Origin: Zerene cesonia
Lineage: Eukaryota; Arthropoda; Insecta; Lepidoptera; Pieridae
Reading direction: 5' to 3'
DNA length: 64,000 nucleotides
Assembly: GCF_012273895.1 (NCBI RefSeq)
Contig: NC_052123.1
Coordinates: 2,604,001-2,668,000 of the forward strand
The notes under the pieces were generated by a model, which was not told the origin of the DNA, did no database searches, and saw only the letters and a list, made by a program, of their open reading frames with translations. Positions 46,286 to 59,167 of the stretch are shown piece by piece; within the stretch, counting starts at the first letter, position 1, and every line of letters starts with the position of its first letter. The position numbers and the translations under genes are program-made.

Positions 46286-46705
46286 TACCTAGCTTTGCAG
46301 AGTCGTTTTTTATTTCTTAATAATCCATCTATCAACAACCCATTTCACTGAAAAATATTAAATATAACGCAGAAATTGAATATAAAAACTATATTTAAAC
46401 GTTAAATTTCTAATTTTATGAAAGTCTAGTCGATTTATTATGCTTTAGTGATTTCAATAAAGTTAATATGTTTGAACGCCTACAAACATTAAATGAAATC
46501 GACGCCTACATAAATATTTTCATTTTAACATTTTATTCACATTTCTAGATCATAAATTCCCTAGTGAATTTGCTTGCCCATTAAATACTCGGCTTTCAAT
46601 AAGAGTGTGGTAGCAGGAGACGAGGCTAAACTGTGACAAATTCCATTGCAATTATATGCTTTATTTGTAAATTGTTTATCACCGTTTCTTTATCTTATGC
46701 TTTCA

Positions 46706-46998
46706 GCGGTGGCTCAGTGGTGAGAACCGCGGACTTTAAAATCGATAAGTCAGGGTTCGAGACCGGGGCGAGCGTGCAGGAAATAAATTGAGTTTTCATT
46801 TTCTCTACACATGTGGATAACATCACCACTGCTTAAAACGGTGAAGGAAAGCATCGTGAGGAAACCGGGATGTCCGAGAATTTAAAGTTCGACGACATGT
46901 GACATCTGCCAACCCGCACTTGGCCAGCGTGGTGGATTATTTCCTGAACCCTCATAGGAGGCCTGTGTCCCAGTTGTGGGAACATATATGGGCTGATG
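46706..46998 (+). mobile_element. tRNA-derived SINE (SINE-A), copy 3
   Basis: GCGGTGGCTCAGTGGTGAG and GGTTCGAGACC boxes; ends ATATGGGCTGATGA. Confidence 0.85.
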
Positions 46999-47156
46999 AC
47001 TATGACAATGACAATTTCTTTATCAAGTTTCAGACTAAGTAAGCTGATGATTTTGACAAGAATCGCCCGCATTTAGCAAGGTCTAGTAACTGAAGTTACT
47101 GATGATGTAAATGATGCTATTATCCCTGGTAATATAAATAGCATTTTCTTGAGTTT

Positions 47157-47368
47157 CATTTTACGCGATTATTATACATTTAGAAATTAACGACGTCTAA
47201 ACGCGATTTATTAATTTTATTATTAACCCGACGTTTACAACACTACGGCGAGCGTGGTCACAGGGAGACTGAGGCGGGGAGGCTGTAAAGTGTTCGAAAC
47301 GTCGGGTTAATAAAATAATAAATAAATCGCGTTTAAAATCCGTTAAAAAGTTTTTAATTTCTAAATAT
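47157..47368. mobile_element. Foldback MITE (FB1), long copy
   Basis: ATTATACATTTAGAAATTAA at the left and the reverse at the right, inner arms AACCCGACGTTT and AAACGTCGGGTT. Shows the full layout of the family. Confidence 0.8.
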
Positions 47369-47555
47369 TATAAATGCTACAGTAATTTTGTCTATTCGTC
47401 TGTCTCTTCTACCCGCTAATGCACTGAACTGATTTGGATGAAATCCTGTACAGATATAAGTTTATACCAGATTTCTCACGGGAATAATAAGTGTGCGGGA
47501 AAACCCCGGCACTGATATTTTTCCTTGACAGAGCGGCCCAAACCGCAGGCAGTAA
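47369..47555 (+). mobile_element. Helitron-like element, diverged
   Basis: TTATAAATGCTACAGTAATT at the left, ATTTGGATGAAATCCTGTAC inside and CCCAAACCGCAGGCAGTAAT at the right. Confidence 0.45.
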
Positions 47556-49654
47556 TATAGTTACATATAAACATAAAACAGTATTCCTCAGGTATGCTAG
47601 GTTGTAGTACAATACAAACAAACAAAATAAACGAAATCTATGTATCATACTTTCTCATTAATTTATGAATACGTCACATATAATAATATTGATAATGTTC
47701 CCATAACGAATATACATTTAAAATTATATTATAATATTTATATGGAGATTGAACTTCTAGAAAATGCTTCGGCGATCGCTCTTTGATAGAAAATCAACCG
47801 TCTAGATACAAGCCTCGCGAGAGCCCGGTCTATTAGAACGAGAAAGGGTCGGAAATAAATAATTTATTACACTTTTGCTGTTTAGGGCTGTCGATTGTTA
47901 GTTTTAAATAATTATTTGCCTATGTTTATTTGCCTCTCGGAAAGTAACGCTCACTATTGTTCAACAAAATGTTTTTTTTCTATATAATAAATGTTTCATA
48001 AACAATAAGCTTACACATTTCATAACACATTATGTAGCATTTTATTTACTCGACATATATGGGGTAACAAAAATTGCAAATTGAATCCATATTATTAACA
48101 AAGAATTAGAAGTCGGCATATATTATTTATTCAGGATTTAAACTATCATTATTTAAAGCATTTTCAACAAACCCAAGTCTGATAAACATCAATGTTTTCG
48201 TCTTCACATAAGAGCGAAATTCGAGCGTGATACAGCGAGTCTGTTTTACTACGGCATAGCATGTGTGTATAACGTACACCGTATCTCAGCTCCAATGGTC
48301 TGTGAAAACTAATGTAAGAAGTGTCTGTAAGATAGGATACAGAAAAACTAGGCTACGCATCACTGTAAGACTGCTTTATCTCCCAAAAACTAAGGTTCAC
48401 AATGTAACTGAATTTGTTTTCAACCTAGTCAAAAAATAGAGATTCTTAAGTCGCCTGCCATTTTTGGCTTTTTCCTCCCAGTGACGTCAGTGTAAGAAAC
48501 GATTGGATATTATGTAAATTATTATTAATATTTTTACCATTTTTGGATTGAAATTGATTTTAATTTTTAATGTACCTTAGATTTTTTAGATACTAGAGGA
48601 CTAAAGTTGTTTAAGATATTTTTGATTGTTAGTTAGTGAGAAACCTCCCAGCTTCACTCCTGATAAAGATGAAAGATCGCGTAAATGTCCACTTGTTGAA
48701 ATTATTGCGACGAAACTAGAAAATAAACTTTTCAGCTTCCAATTATTATGGATTTTTGCAATTCTGACAACCCTAAGAAACAAGAAATCGTTTATAGACA
48801 TTTGGATATTTTCTTGATTGCGAATTTTTACTGAGAAATGGTCTTAAACTTCCACTGTCGTTGAATTTGTTTTAATTAAAACTACATCGCAGAACTCGTT
48901 GATTAGAATATAACGCTGTGAATAAAATACCCCAAGTCAATAGCATACATTTAACAATACGATAACGTTTTCATTGTTAGGTTTATAATACGCTCATGTT
49001 CTCTTTAAATTTTATACAACTGACATTTATATAATAGATATCTACTCGTATATTTGCTCTGCTTTTTTGGACTGTCGAATGACACTCATTTAAACGGCTG
49101 AACGCATTTCGATAGAACATCACCACTCGTAATAAGGCTAACAAAAGCACATATACTTTTTATACCCCAATTCTCGTGGTACAGAATCGATGTAAGAAAC
49201 GATCTTTACAAGAGACTTTTTCGTTTGTCTCGCCTAGAAACAAATAGTCGGAGTGATTAATAATTTCACAATAAGACATTGCCAGCAAAAAATCGATAAC
49301 CACGAAAAGGAATCGCTACGAACACAGTTCAGAAATAAACCATCACAGATCGTTCAAATAAAAACAAACGAATATCACGCGTAACACATGGCCACTGTAC
49401 ATACATGGGAAAATAAAATGATCACGGCAGGTGCTTCAAGAACCGGATTCGACGGGAACCGACCATCCACGCAGGCAAGATTATGTCAATTATTTATCTC
49501 CTTCCTCTTTTCGGAATGGTCGCATGTAATAATATGAAATGGTGACGCTCGTTTGTACTTTTGATGTTATTTGATTTTTGCAAAGATTAGCCAAATGTGG
49601 TGGATATTCTCCTTGTTGAGAAGAAATTTATAGGCGAGTTCTATATCTCTTTTG

Positions 49655-49790
49655 TTAGGAGACAGAAAAAACTGCATCGAAATCGGTCCATACGTTTGTG
49701 ACTTACAATGCCAAGATAGACAAACGTACAAACATAGACGTCAAACTTACCCCTCTTCTTGCGTTGCGAGTGAAAAATTAATAACTGTAT
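49655..49790 (+). mobile_element. Unclassified retroelement tail, second copy
   Basis: GCATCGAAATCGGTCCATAC, CAGATAG/ACAAACG run and GTTGCGAGTGAAAAATTAA, in the same order as 3048-3235. Confidence 0.5.
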
Positions 49791-49836
49791 TGAGTGGTAT
49801 CTCTGTGCCACCTGTATAACATTTTACCAAGGGTAT

Positions 49837-50066
49837 GTCGCGTCCCCTGGTGGAGGGAATGGGGCAGATGATATACATCTGTTTAGTGAAACAGATCGAT
49901 TTTCTTTATGGCCAAGTAGGTACCAAGTTTATATAGTCATCAGCCTTCTGTGTCCTGCCAGACCGAGACTTTTTTTTGTGAGTCTCAACAGGGAATCAAA
50001 CCCAGGACCTCTTGGTTCTACGCTCACAAGTTAACCACTGCGTACGCGTACCAAGGAAGCAGTCAA
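49837..50066 (-). mobile_element. tRNA-derived SINE (SINE-B), copy 3
   Basis: Same order reversed, with extra bases near GGTACCAAGTTTATATAGTC and a short duplication (GTGAAACAGATCG). Confidence 0.8.
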
Positions 50067-51058
50067 GGTCTTAATCAGGTATATTTCATGTATCCCAATC
50101 GAACATTCGAGATTATGTTTTCAAACTTGTAATCAGTTCTAGCTAGACATAGCTAATGGATGGGACGGAATGGGACACCATTCAATTATAGCCAAACCAT
50201 TCCATCAAAATACCAAACACCATCAAAATAACTAGCTGTTTATTTATACTTCGCAGTACAAATTGCCACATAAAAATTTATTAATCGGTTATACAGTCGG
50301 TTGAATTTTGAATTTGATTCATCGATTTCCATCTCAAACATCCATTTTACGATTTCTGCATATATTACATCAACACATGCAACTGAGTATACTTCAAGTT
50401 TAACGCACTCTCAAGAAAACTGGTAAAATGGCGCTTTGAAATGTCGCAAAATAGCAGACAATTTACGCGACAGACAGGCCAGTTTGCATCTTATTCAAAT
50501 GCGATAAAGTTTAAAATTCCACGTGAGAAATGCAGTAAGTTTTTCCTTTGCGATATAATGTTAAATGTCGTGTGATATGGATGAAGTGCAAGCTGATTTG
50601 AGCTCTGCTTGTAAATTATAGGGTTGGATTTGCAGTGAATGCCTCTAGGTAGATACGACTCGACATTTTGGCGGGAGAGCCACGCGCATCCTACTTGGAT
50701 CTTGTTCGCGACGTTTCGTTTTTCTGAGATGTTTCAAGCCTTTTTTTACATTTATGTCGCTTCAAATAAGAATATTTAATCAGACGAACGAGTCAGTCAA
50801 GATATATTCGCATATCCGACGGAGAATGGATATTGTTACAAATCCGTCTTTCACACTTTTTTGAGCTCTATAGTATTATTTATGTACCTATAGCTAATAA
50901 GAATTTTTCTACACTTTTCCGTTAATGTTTTTAAGATGACCCGCTCGTCCGGGTTTCACCCGGGTTGACCGGAGAAAACCAAAATAAAATATAACCTGTG
51001 ACTCTCACATATAACTTGTCGCTTTATTGATAAAGAAATTTTTAAAACCTGTCCAGTA

Positions 51059-51092
51059 GATCCATAGATTACCAGGGGGTAATCTATGGATC
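51059..51092. repeat. 15-bp perfect palindromic arms
   Basis: GATCCATAGATTACC and its reverse complement with four bases between. Confidence 0.9.
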
Positions 51093-52209
51093 AGATGATG
51101 TAGGGACTCGCCAGACGTAAACTTTACTCTATGTAATAGTTTACCTAGAATATTATAGGTATGATCATTTTCTAAGTAAGCAAGCAAGCTATTTTCCATT
51201 GAGACTTATCAAACAAAACAAACAATAAATAAAAAAAAACCTATACAAAAAGCGTGTCTATGTGAAAAACTGAATTCAGACACAAGATTAAAAAAACTTA
51301 TTAACAAAAGTCAATAGGCTTTTTTCTGCAATTGTACGTTATAAATTGCATGACAGTTTTATTTGGTGAAGGTACTGTCGTGAACAGAAGTTATTTGCAA
51401 TTTGACAATTTTAATATAAATGACAATTTGTGTTCCACTTCCTAAAAAGTGTTTTAATATTTAAAATATTACATAAATGGATGAAATCTATTAATTTTTA
51501 CAGGCACTTAACATAAGAAAGTTATACCTAATACTTTTTTTATTATAGAAGTATAGAACGGATATATAAAAAATGATGAAAGAACTTTGTATACCTCCTA
51601 TTTTTATATTAACCAAGCTCCATATTAATTGCAACCATTTGTTTAGCAACAATATTAAATTGTCATGTTGCATCAGATGAGAGGTGATGAGATGCTGTCT
51701 CACTTTCTGACTTCAGTCGTTAGTTACTTCATGGTCGACATCAGTGTTGTCGGCAACACTGAGTGTTGCAGAGTTGATGACGTATGTTATATACCTACTC
51801 GCCCAAGTAGCGACAACATTTAAACCTAGTAAACATTACTAACCCATATCAATAAACATTGAAACGCTATCTATAGACTAATGTAAAAACAACGCCGACA
51901 CAATTAAACGAAAATGCAAAATTCAAAAACTGTATCTTATTTAGATCGTAACACAAGCTCTGACCTATATTTCTAAATGCGCTCCTCCACTCGACTGTAC
52001 GCCACGTAATTGCGTTTTCGTAAAACTTTTTTCAATGACATCGTTATAATTGGAAAGAAATAAATACCGTTTTCAAACTCGTTTCGGTGTTTTGATACAT
52101 GTTGCAACGGGACTCCATCCTCGTACGTTTATTTATTTATTATTAAATAAAATGCTTGCTTTTATTGTCACACGGTATTTTAACATTTAAATCCTTTTCC
52201 TTAATAATA

Positions 52210-52386
52210 ACTAGCTTTCGCCCGCGGCTCTGCACACGTTAAATAGATGTTATTTTACATATAAACTCTTAAATCATTCTCTATCTATTAAAACAACCTT
52301 CAAATTCCGATGAGTATTTTTAAACATCTAAGTATACTTACATAGAGATAAACGCGGGAAGCGACTTTGCTTTATACAAGGTAGTA
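52210..52386 (-). mobile_element. Helitron-like element, type D
   Basis: ACTAGCTTTCGCCCGCGGC to GGGAAGCGACTTTGCTTTAT. Confidence 0.65.
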
Positions 52387-52539
52387 ATAAATACAAGAGT
52401 ATGTTTGTTCGTTTATCGTTTTCTCACGCCGCAACGAAACCATTTTATGATGAGATTTTGTGTCAAGGGATACTAATAAGTTAGAGATTGACATAGGCGA
52501 GTTAATGCAGTGGTACATCTCCCATTGGAATTTCCTTTC

Positions 52540-52890
52540 ATATTTATAAAGCACGCTTGGATGTTGGAGAAAAATGTGACCCTGTCTTCTCGTATAGGCA
52601 TGACGTTAAACATTTTATTTATGGATGGTTGGATTTTAACATGGCCCTTAGAAGTTATGTCAAAAACCAATCGTCCAGAAGGGAAATCGTTATACTATAT
52701 TGGAAAGGGACAGTTGTCAGATGTGATATCTGTAACGTATGCGGACGAATTATAACCAGCTCCCCAGTGGCCCCTTCTTTAAAGCGGCTCGACGGAACAC
52801 AGTGGGGTTTTGGTCGGTAGGAATCCGACATAACCCACGGCTCTATCTCCGGAGGCCGTGGGTATCTATGCAAGATTTCCCCACTTGAAA
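52540..52890 (+). repeat. Unrecognised block with an open frame and a hairpin end
   Basis: 52557-52820 is open for 87 codons (including the cluster VRCDICNVCG), then stops. Just beyond it, 52833-52841 and 52855-52863 form a 9-bp stem (ACCCACGGC / GCCGTGGGT). The arrangement suggests the end of a transposon ORF and its 3' region, but I do not recognise the family. Confidence 0.35.
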
Positions 52891-53024
52891 CAAAAAATGG
52901 TATAGAAATAAATGACATTGAAGCGTTTGTGTTGCATTTGTCGCTATTGCGAAGACTATTTTCCACTGTTGGTGTGTATGTATGTATGTATCGTACACGG
53001 GATTCCTACGAAGACATCACAACA

Positions 53025-53217
53025 TAGTAGGAAACAAAGTCGCTTTCTCTGACCTGTCCCTGTGTCCCTATGTATGCATAAATCTTTAAAACTCCGCAAT
53101 GGATTTTGATGGGGTTCTTTTCAATGTATAGTGATTTTAAAGGAACGTTATATGTGTCATAGTATATATTAAATTATTCCGAATTTAACGCGTGAGAAGC
53201 CGAGGGCAGTAGCTAGT
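53025..53217 (+). mobile_element. Helitron-like element, type D
   Basis: AACAAAGTCGCTTTCTCTG to GCAGTAGCTAGT; clear partner of the intron 5 copy. Confidence 0.7.
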
Positions 53218-53249
53218 ATTAGTATATAACGTTATATAAGATTAGGTAT

Positions 53250-53474
53250 ACCGCGGCTTCGTCTGAACAGTAAACGAAAAACGTCAATTTCCTGACAGGA
53301 GTTTCCCACATAGTTCTAGTTCCTGTAGGATTTCAGGCATAAAATGTATAAACTATCTTATGTCCTTTCTCGAATCTCAAACTATCTTATTAACTAAGTT
53401 TCAATCGAATCAGTTCAGTGGTCTCGAAGTGAAGAGGCGACAGACAGACTTGGCTACTTTGGCATTTATAATAT
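53250..53474 (-). mobile_element. Helitron-like element
   Basis: CCGCGGCTTCGTCTGAAC to GGCATTTATAATATTAGT; similar 3' ends at 62339 and 63855. Confidence 0.55.
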
Positions 53475-53880
53475 TAGTAATATTCTTGTAACAAAACAAT
53501 AACAACAACAACAATTATTATTATTTAATGTTTCTTCTCTGTCAAAAATGGCTGAAACAGCACAGACACTTCCATTGGCGTATAGCTGATGTCACAAACC
53601 CTTTTGAAACTAGGACCAAGAATATTACTTCCAAGTTCGTAATGGTAAATAAAACATTGTTATGATATATAATTTACGGCTCATCATATCATATAATACT
53701 TATATTGATAAAACATACAAGCCCTATCTATTTAAAACCGTCATAAAAATCTTTATAAATCCACGCATATACAAATTGGATGCAGCTTTATAGACCTTTA
53801 ACTTAAATCGTTAAATTTAAATTAACATTTATTGGTTTTTAGCTTACGTCATCAGAACCTTAGTAGCCTACCCTTTTTAT

Positions 53881-53932
53881 GAAAGAGATAAAGAAAGATA
53901 GAAAGAAAGACAGAAAGAAAGGAAGAAAGAAT
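53881..53932 (+). repeat. (GAAA)n microsatellite, impure
   Basis: GAAAGA-type units over about 50 bases. Confidence 0.9.
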
Positions 53933-54199
53933 GTTTATTCAACTGTATAATAAAAAGGTAGACTTATAACTAATCGGTGTGGTGATAAAAAGGGTAATGT
54001 TATTAATAAGTAGAGATTTATAATGAGATGTACTATTTATAAAACTTAGAACTACAGTGATAAATTCTCTAACAGTCTTAATTCAAGTTGCTTAGAATAA
54101 GCTTAATAACATTAAAGCTGTTCAGAATGTGTGTATAGTTAGTTTCTCTTTCACAGAAAAACAGATGATTAGATCTGTATGAATTTTGCTATGGCGATA

Positions 54200-54365
54200 G
54201 ATTTTAAGCTAAAGAGATCGGTTGTTTATTTGAACGCGCTAATCTCAGGAACTAGTGGTTCGAATTGAAAAAATATTTATGTGCTTAATAGTCCATTTAT
54301 TGGGGAAGGCTGTAGGCTACATAACATCATGTATGACGTGGGTGAAGCCGCATGGCACAGCTAGT
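54200..54365 (+). mobile_element. Helitron-like element, type H
   Basis: GAACGCGCTAATCTCAGGAA to GCCGCATGGCACAGCTAGT. Confidence 0.65.
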
Positions 54366-54877
54366 AAATTATAAATAACATATGACCCGTTACGTCGTAT
54401 AATCGTTATAATTCACGTGGGTAGTATATCCACTACTATAAAGCACATTAAATTATTATTTTACAACTTACGCTATCACCTAACTAAGTGGCGTCATAAA
54501 AGCGATAAGCGTCACGCAATATTGGCCTTTATTACTTGGCTGTTAAGTTATAAAATGGATAAAATTGATTTCTTCAACCGCAAAAAAAACTGTACCGCTC
54601 GTAAATTATGTTTTATATTTTTTCCCCACACTGTGGTATCAAAATGGGAGGTAAACCTATAACTCTTGTATACTGGCAATAACTGTCAAATTTTCCTTTC
54701 AAACTATCTGCTTCGATACAACAAAAAAAAGCGCTATTTTCGCAATGTTTTCCCGGACCTTAATAAATCATCAATGCCCTGATGCGTGGAAAATTGAAAA
54801 ATATTGACACATTTGTAGAATGAAAATTATAGAAAGAAATACTATCTTAGGACAAAATGTCTTTTATTTTACAATTG

Positions 54878-54950
54878 TTTTAGCAGCTAAGCTGATGGTT
54901 TACCTGATGGTAAGCCATCACCACCGCTCATGAACACTTGAGATACCTAG
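54878..54950 (-). mobile_element. A-tailed retroposon, copy 8, tail scrap
   Basis: AGCTGATGGTTTACCTGATGG to CACCACCGCTCATGAACAC. Confidence 0.6.
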
Positions 54951-55079
54951 TAGGGCACCTAAATATTAGTGTGATTGAGTAGGTACTAAACATTAAAATA
55001 GCTGTTATATTCTGAAACAGTATGATTATATTTTCTACGGTTCTGAGTGAACAGTATAGAACTATACTTAGTAATAATA

Positions 55080-55205
55080 AAAAGCTGAAGAAGTGAAGGG
55101 TTTGTTTGAACGCGCCAATCTCTGAAACCACTGAGCCGATTCGAAAAATTCTATCGGAAATATAACAAAATGTAGGATGTGGGTAAAACCACGCAGCACA
55201 ACTAG
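55080..55205 (+). mobile_element. Helitron-like element, type H, shortened
   Basis: AAAGCTGAAGAAGTGAAGGG to CACGCAGCACAACTAGC, missing part of the middle. Confidence 0.6.
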
Positions 55206-55737
55206 CTTTGTCAAATCCAATGTTCTCTAATTAGTCTAGCGCGAACCGAACATGATGTTTCCTAGCCTGTTATGTAGTACCAATGAGGCTTCCAAAGAGA
55301 TCTTCTAAAGATAACTGAGCAAAGCATATTTCTAACAGCATACGGTACCCAACCAAACTCACACCTCAATCGACAATAATTCGCACACTACGTCAAACCG
55401 TGACGTCACTGCACGTCACCAACGCCCACGAATAACGCGTGGGCCCACTTTCACCTAATATTACCCACTTACGGCAACACTAATTCAGAACCATTCGGTA
55501 GAAAACAACCGCAAGGCTTTGTTGTGAATTATTCTCTGAATCGTTACGGTTTAGGAAGTGCCCGCTGTGAATTTAATTGCCTTTAATGTCGTGATTAAGG
55601 TTTTGTATAATTTTTTTTTCAAATAATCGACCGCATTTTGACACGGATGTTGCGTCGTTTGGAATATTCCGGATAAGCAACGGTATTGATAATTGATCTG
55701 TTTAAAGGAAGAAATAAGGCGCGATATATATCTACAC

Positions 55738-55911
55738 GAGCGGTCCGCCCCGGCTTCGCTCGTGGTACATATATAGCCTACAGCCTTCCTCAGTAAATGG
55801 GCTATCTGATGCTGAAAGAATTTTTCTAATCGGACGAGCAGTTCCTGAGATTAGTGCGGTCAAACAAAAAAACAAACAAACTCTTCAGCTTTATAATCAT
55901 ACTAATCCTAA
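55738..55911 (-). mobile_element. Helitron-like element, type H
   Basis: GCGGTCCGCCCCGGCTTCGC to CTTCAGCTTTATAATCATAC, directly abutting a Lep1 5' end. Confidence 0.65.
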
Positions 55912-55945
55912 TTCCTACTAATATTATAGATGCGAAAGTTTGTAC
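55912..55945 (+). mobile_element. Lep1-type Helitron 5' end, cut off by a retroposon
   Basis: TTCCTACTAATATTATAGAT, GCGAAAGTTTGTA, then an abrupt switch to A-tailed retroposon sequence. Indicates the retroposon landed in, or rearranged with, a Lep1 copy. Confidence 0.7.
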
Positions 55946-56097
55946 CGGGCTATAGGAGGCCGGTTTCCTTTTCCTCACCCTTCCCAATCCATTCCTTCTT
56001 TCCACTTGTCAATCCTATCTTTATCCCATTCCTCATAAAAGCACAAGCGTTGGTGATTGTTTTACATCAGGCGAGCCCGCTATGACATAAAAATATA
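55946..56097 (+). mobile_element. A-tailed retroposon, copy 9, internally deleted
   Basis: GGAGGCCGGTTTCCTTTTCC to GAGCCCGCTATGACATAAAA; inserted into a Lep1 5' end. Confidence 0.7.
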
Positions 56098-56249
56098 TAT
56101 TTATTTAATTACGAAGTACCTGGATGACCTTTGCTCGGTTTAACTTCATGAAGTTAGATTGTTTATAAGCGTTTTTTCCAAGATCGTTTAGGCATTTTTA
56201 AGTGAACACGTGCATTAAGAAGACACAAAAAAATATAAACAATTATATA

Positions 56250-56531
56250 GTATTAGTATTATTATTCGCCAATAGATGTCAGAAAGAAAAAATAGTACCT
56301 ATTAGTATTATTATTCGCCAATAGATGTCAGGAAGAGTCGTTAAGTTTAAGTCGATAAAACACGAATATGACATTTTCTAAAAAAAAATCCTAGCTAGAT
56401 CGATTTATCGCCCCCGAAAACCCCTATACACAAAATTTCATGAAAATCGTTGGAGCCGATTCCGAGATTGCAATTACATATATATATATATATATATATA
56501 CAAGAATTACTCGTTTAAAGGTATAAGATAA
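56250..56531 (-). mobile_element. (TA)n-bearing repeat element, copy 2
   Basis: Inverted partner of 1452-1672, with a (TA)n run near 56479-56500. Its outer end carries a direct duplication of TTATTATTCGCCAATAGATG (about 56259 and 56308). Confidence 0.7.
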
Positions 56532-57124
56532 GTGATTACATACAAATAAGCCGCTGGCAAGCAAGTTAACATATGAAGGTTAATCAGTTTCGGATCTTGC
56601 AAGCCTTTTAATGCTGCATTTTTATTGGCTTGAATGATAAAACTTGTTATCATAACTATGAGTCCATGGTCGTGCATTTTTTATGAAAAGTATCATAGCC
56701 ATAGATTTATAATACAATATAGTATATTTATAGTAAAGAAGTAGAATGTAGTAACAAGTAGTATCGTAGTAGAAGATCATAGTAATAAGTAGTACCAACT
56801 GTCTAACTACTAAACTAACCGATCGTCGATATATGCAAGTGATACCGTTTGCAAAAAAAGTTCTTATTAATTTCTTCATTAAAATTTCATTTTCTAAAAA
56901 TAATTGATGGCATGTGACTAATTTCCGTAATTGGAAATATTCTATCATATACGATAAGATTAAAAAGCCATAAATACGGTCAGCAACACAAGTCAAATGA
57001 ACATAAAATTTCGCACATAAATGTGTGACACAAAATCTTTATCCGTTTATAATAACACTATACCACTTCATTAGAAATATAAATTATTTTAATATACAGC
57101 GTATAATAATATAGAAAATAAATC

Positions 57125-57325
57125 TTTTGTATAAAAAACGACCGACCATCACCATCGTCCCTGAGGAGTGGGGGGGGCAGTACTTCAAATTGTAAAATGG
57201 AACGAAATGACAAAGATTTCCTATAAAACACAAAAAGAGTCCTGTCAATCGGTTGAAAACCCACAGAATAAAAAGTTAAAAAAATACAGCCGATTTGAGA
57301 GCGTCCTTCATTTTTGGAACGTCAT
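57125..57325 (+). mobile_element. G-type element, second copy
   Basis: TCAATCGGTTGAAAACCCAC, AATACAGCCGATTTGAGAG, then ACGTCATTTGAAAATGG. Shorter pieces of this family occur near 10260-10330, 10460-10525, 11190-11250, 32735-32826 and 41890-41970. Confidence 0.55.
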
Positions 57326-58914
57326 TTGAAAATGGAATTATCACGAAACGTTGATTTAATTATTAATGTGTCTTTCAACAGAACCTGGAACGCTGTTTCA
57401 TACAAAATATTTACAATATAATTTTGTCCACATTGAAAATATCATTGAATAATTTAATCAATGTCGTTGCAGACTGTACTGACAAGGGTTACATAATTTT
57501 AATTCGACTATAAGCCCTGCCCAGTCCTTCGGGCCTTAATCCCACTTGAAGCAAGCAATTAGTGTGATAGACAATTGTTTGTTCGAGGGATTTAGACGCT
57601 TATTGCGTGTACACTGTACACCCTTTCGTGATCTCGTCTTCTTGTTTACAACAAATACTTCACAAGGTGGTGTAATGAATTTGTTAATTGCTACATGTTT
57701 ATTTCCTATGTGGTTAACCAGATAGCTGGAGGTACTAGCTTCTATACCAGTGAACCTTGGAAACTGTTTCGGTGTAGCGAATGATGTGGTTAACTGGACT
57801 TGACCGAAAATAAAAACACATAAATGAATTACATTAGAAATTTATGTGGCAGAACTTTTACTATTAAATTTGTAAATATAATTACGTAGTTTTATTCAAT
57901 TTGGGAAGAATTGTTTTAACAATAGTGTAGAAGTAATTTACAGTCATACAAAAATCAGTTAGTTATTAAGTGACTACACAAGCACGCGCACACATATGTA
58001 CAACCAACGTGATGGACTAGAAACAATAGTTTCGTCCCGCTCTGTCGGTACACGATCGCACGCACACATACGTATAGCGCGCATACAATTCTCAGAAATA
58101 AGAACATGCGATTTATTAAAGACATGTACTGATTGTATTTAAAATTGAATCACTATTTAGTTGATATGTTGCTTGAAGCATGATTTGGCGAAAAATCGGA
58201 TGTTTTTCCTGTATAATTACTATAGTTTTAACAGTGAAATGTTTATAGATATTGTTTATATCAAATCAACCTTCGAGCATTGCATACACATTCAACACAC
58301 TATCAAAGAAGCATATATCCTTAACCATATCTTACATTTATATGGTTTTTATTTTACTACAGTGAATATTTCAAATTTAAAGCACTATCTTGCATGCTTT
58401 TAGCTCATGCAGTCTTAGCAAAATCGCCAAATAAAAGCTATACAATTAATTACTCAACAGATCCTGCTCGCCTGGTAACCAAGTAAGCATTATGGGTGTT
58501 ATTTTTATGAAGATTCGTGAATAATGTCCGCACATTGAAACACGGCCACGTTCTCAATGAAAAGCGCCCACGCCTCAGTATATAGGCCTCGGTTTACGAA
58601 ATGCTGTTGTTATTAAAAATTTAAATAGTGGTTTACAAGTGCTCTTTGTGCGCACCCTTGTTTGCCGAGGCATGCGCGGTGTGTTTAATTTTTAGATGTG
58701 TACAATACCTCTGCCTAAGCAACTAAAACGAAACGGAAAACAATTAATTTCTCGAGTTTTTCTTGTTTGTGTAAGATGGGAAAGTAAAGCTATTGTTTTG
58801 CTATTTATTAAGTAAGTAACGTAATTTTTGGGACTGCTAATATAATTCAAGAATTTGACATATAATTAATGTAATTATCATTTATCTAAAATAACATCGT
58901 GAAGAGGATACATT

Positions 58915-59064
58915 AGTGTTTTTATGCGTGTGTTTGTAACGTTTTCAAACAAAAACCACCGGACCGCTTTCAAAAATTCTTACACCGTTAAAAAGCTGCA
59001 TTCTCACTGAGTGACATTGGTTATATATATATACAAGGCGCAAAGATGGGGCGGAACGCTAGTG
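58915..59064 (+). mobile_element. Helitron-like element, type B
   Basis: TTTGTAACGTTTTCAAACAA, ACTGAGTGACATTGG and GGGGCGGAACGCTAGT end. Confidence 0.6.
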
Positions 59065-59167
59065 ACATTAATAAAGTGGGTCGCGTATATGTATTTTGGA
59101 ATGTTCTATCTGCATAAAAATTCTGGTAACACTATAGAGATTTGTAGAAGTAGCTAGTGAGTTTCTA

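Larger units (their letters stand above)
46001..55300. other. Gene-free stretch 46-55 kb
   Basis: Repeats are sparser here. 47560-49650 and 50070-52200 have no recognised element except a 15-bp palindrome at 51059-51092. No open frame has family motifs or splice context supporting an exon. Confidence 0.55.

Noticed and set aside
56622..56996. 124-codon minus-strand frame
   Set aside because: Composition is tyrosine/isoleucine/leucine-heavy as expected from AT-rich DNA, with no domain or splice support.
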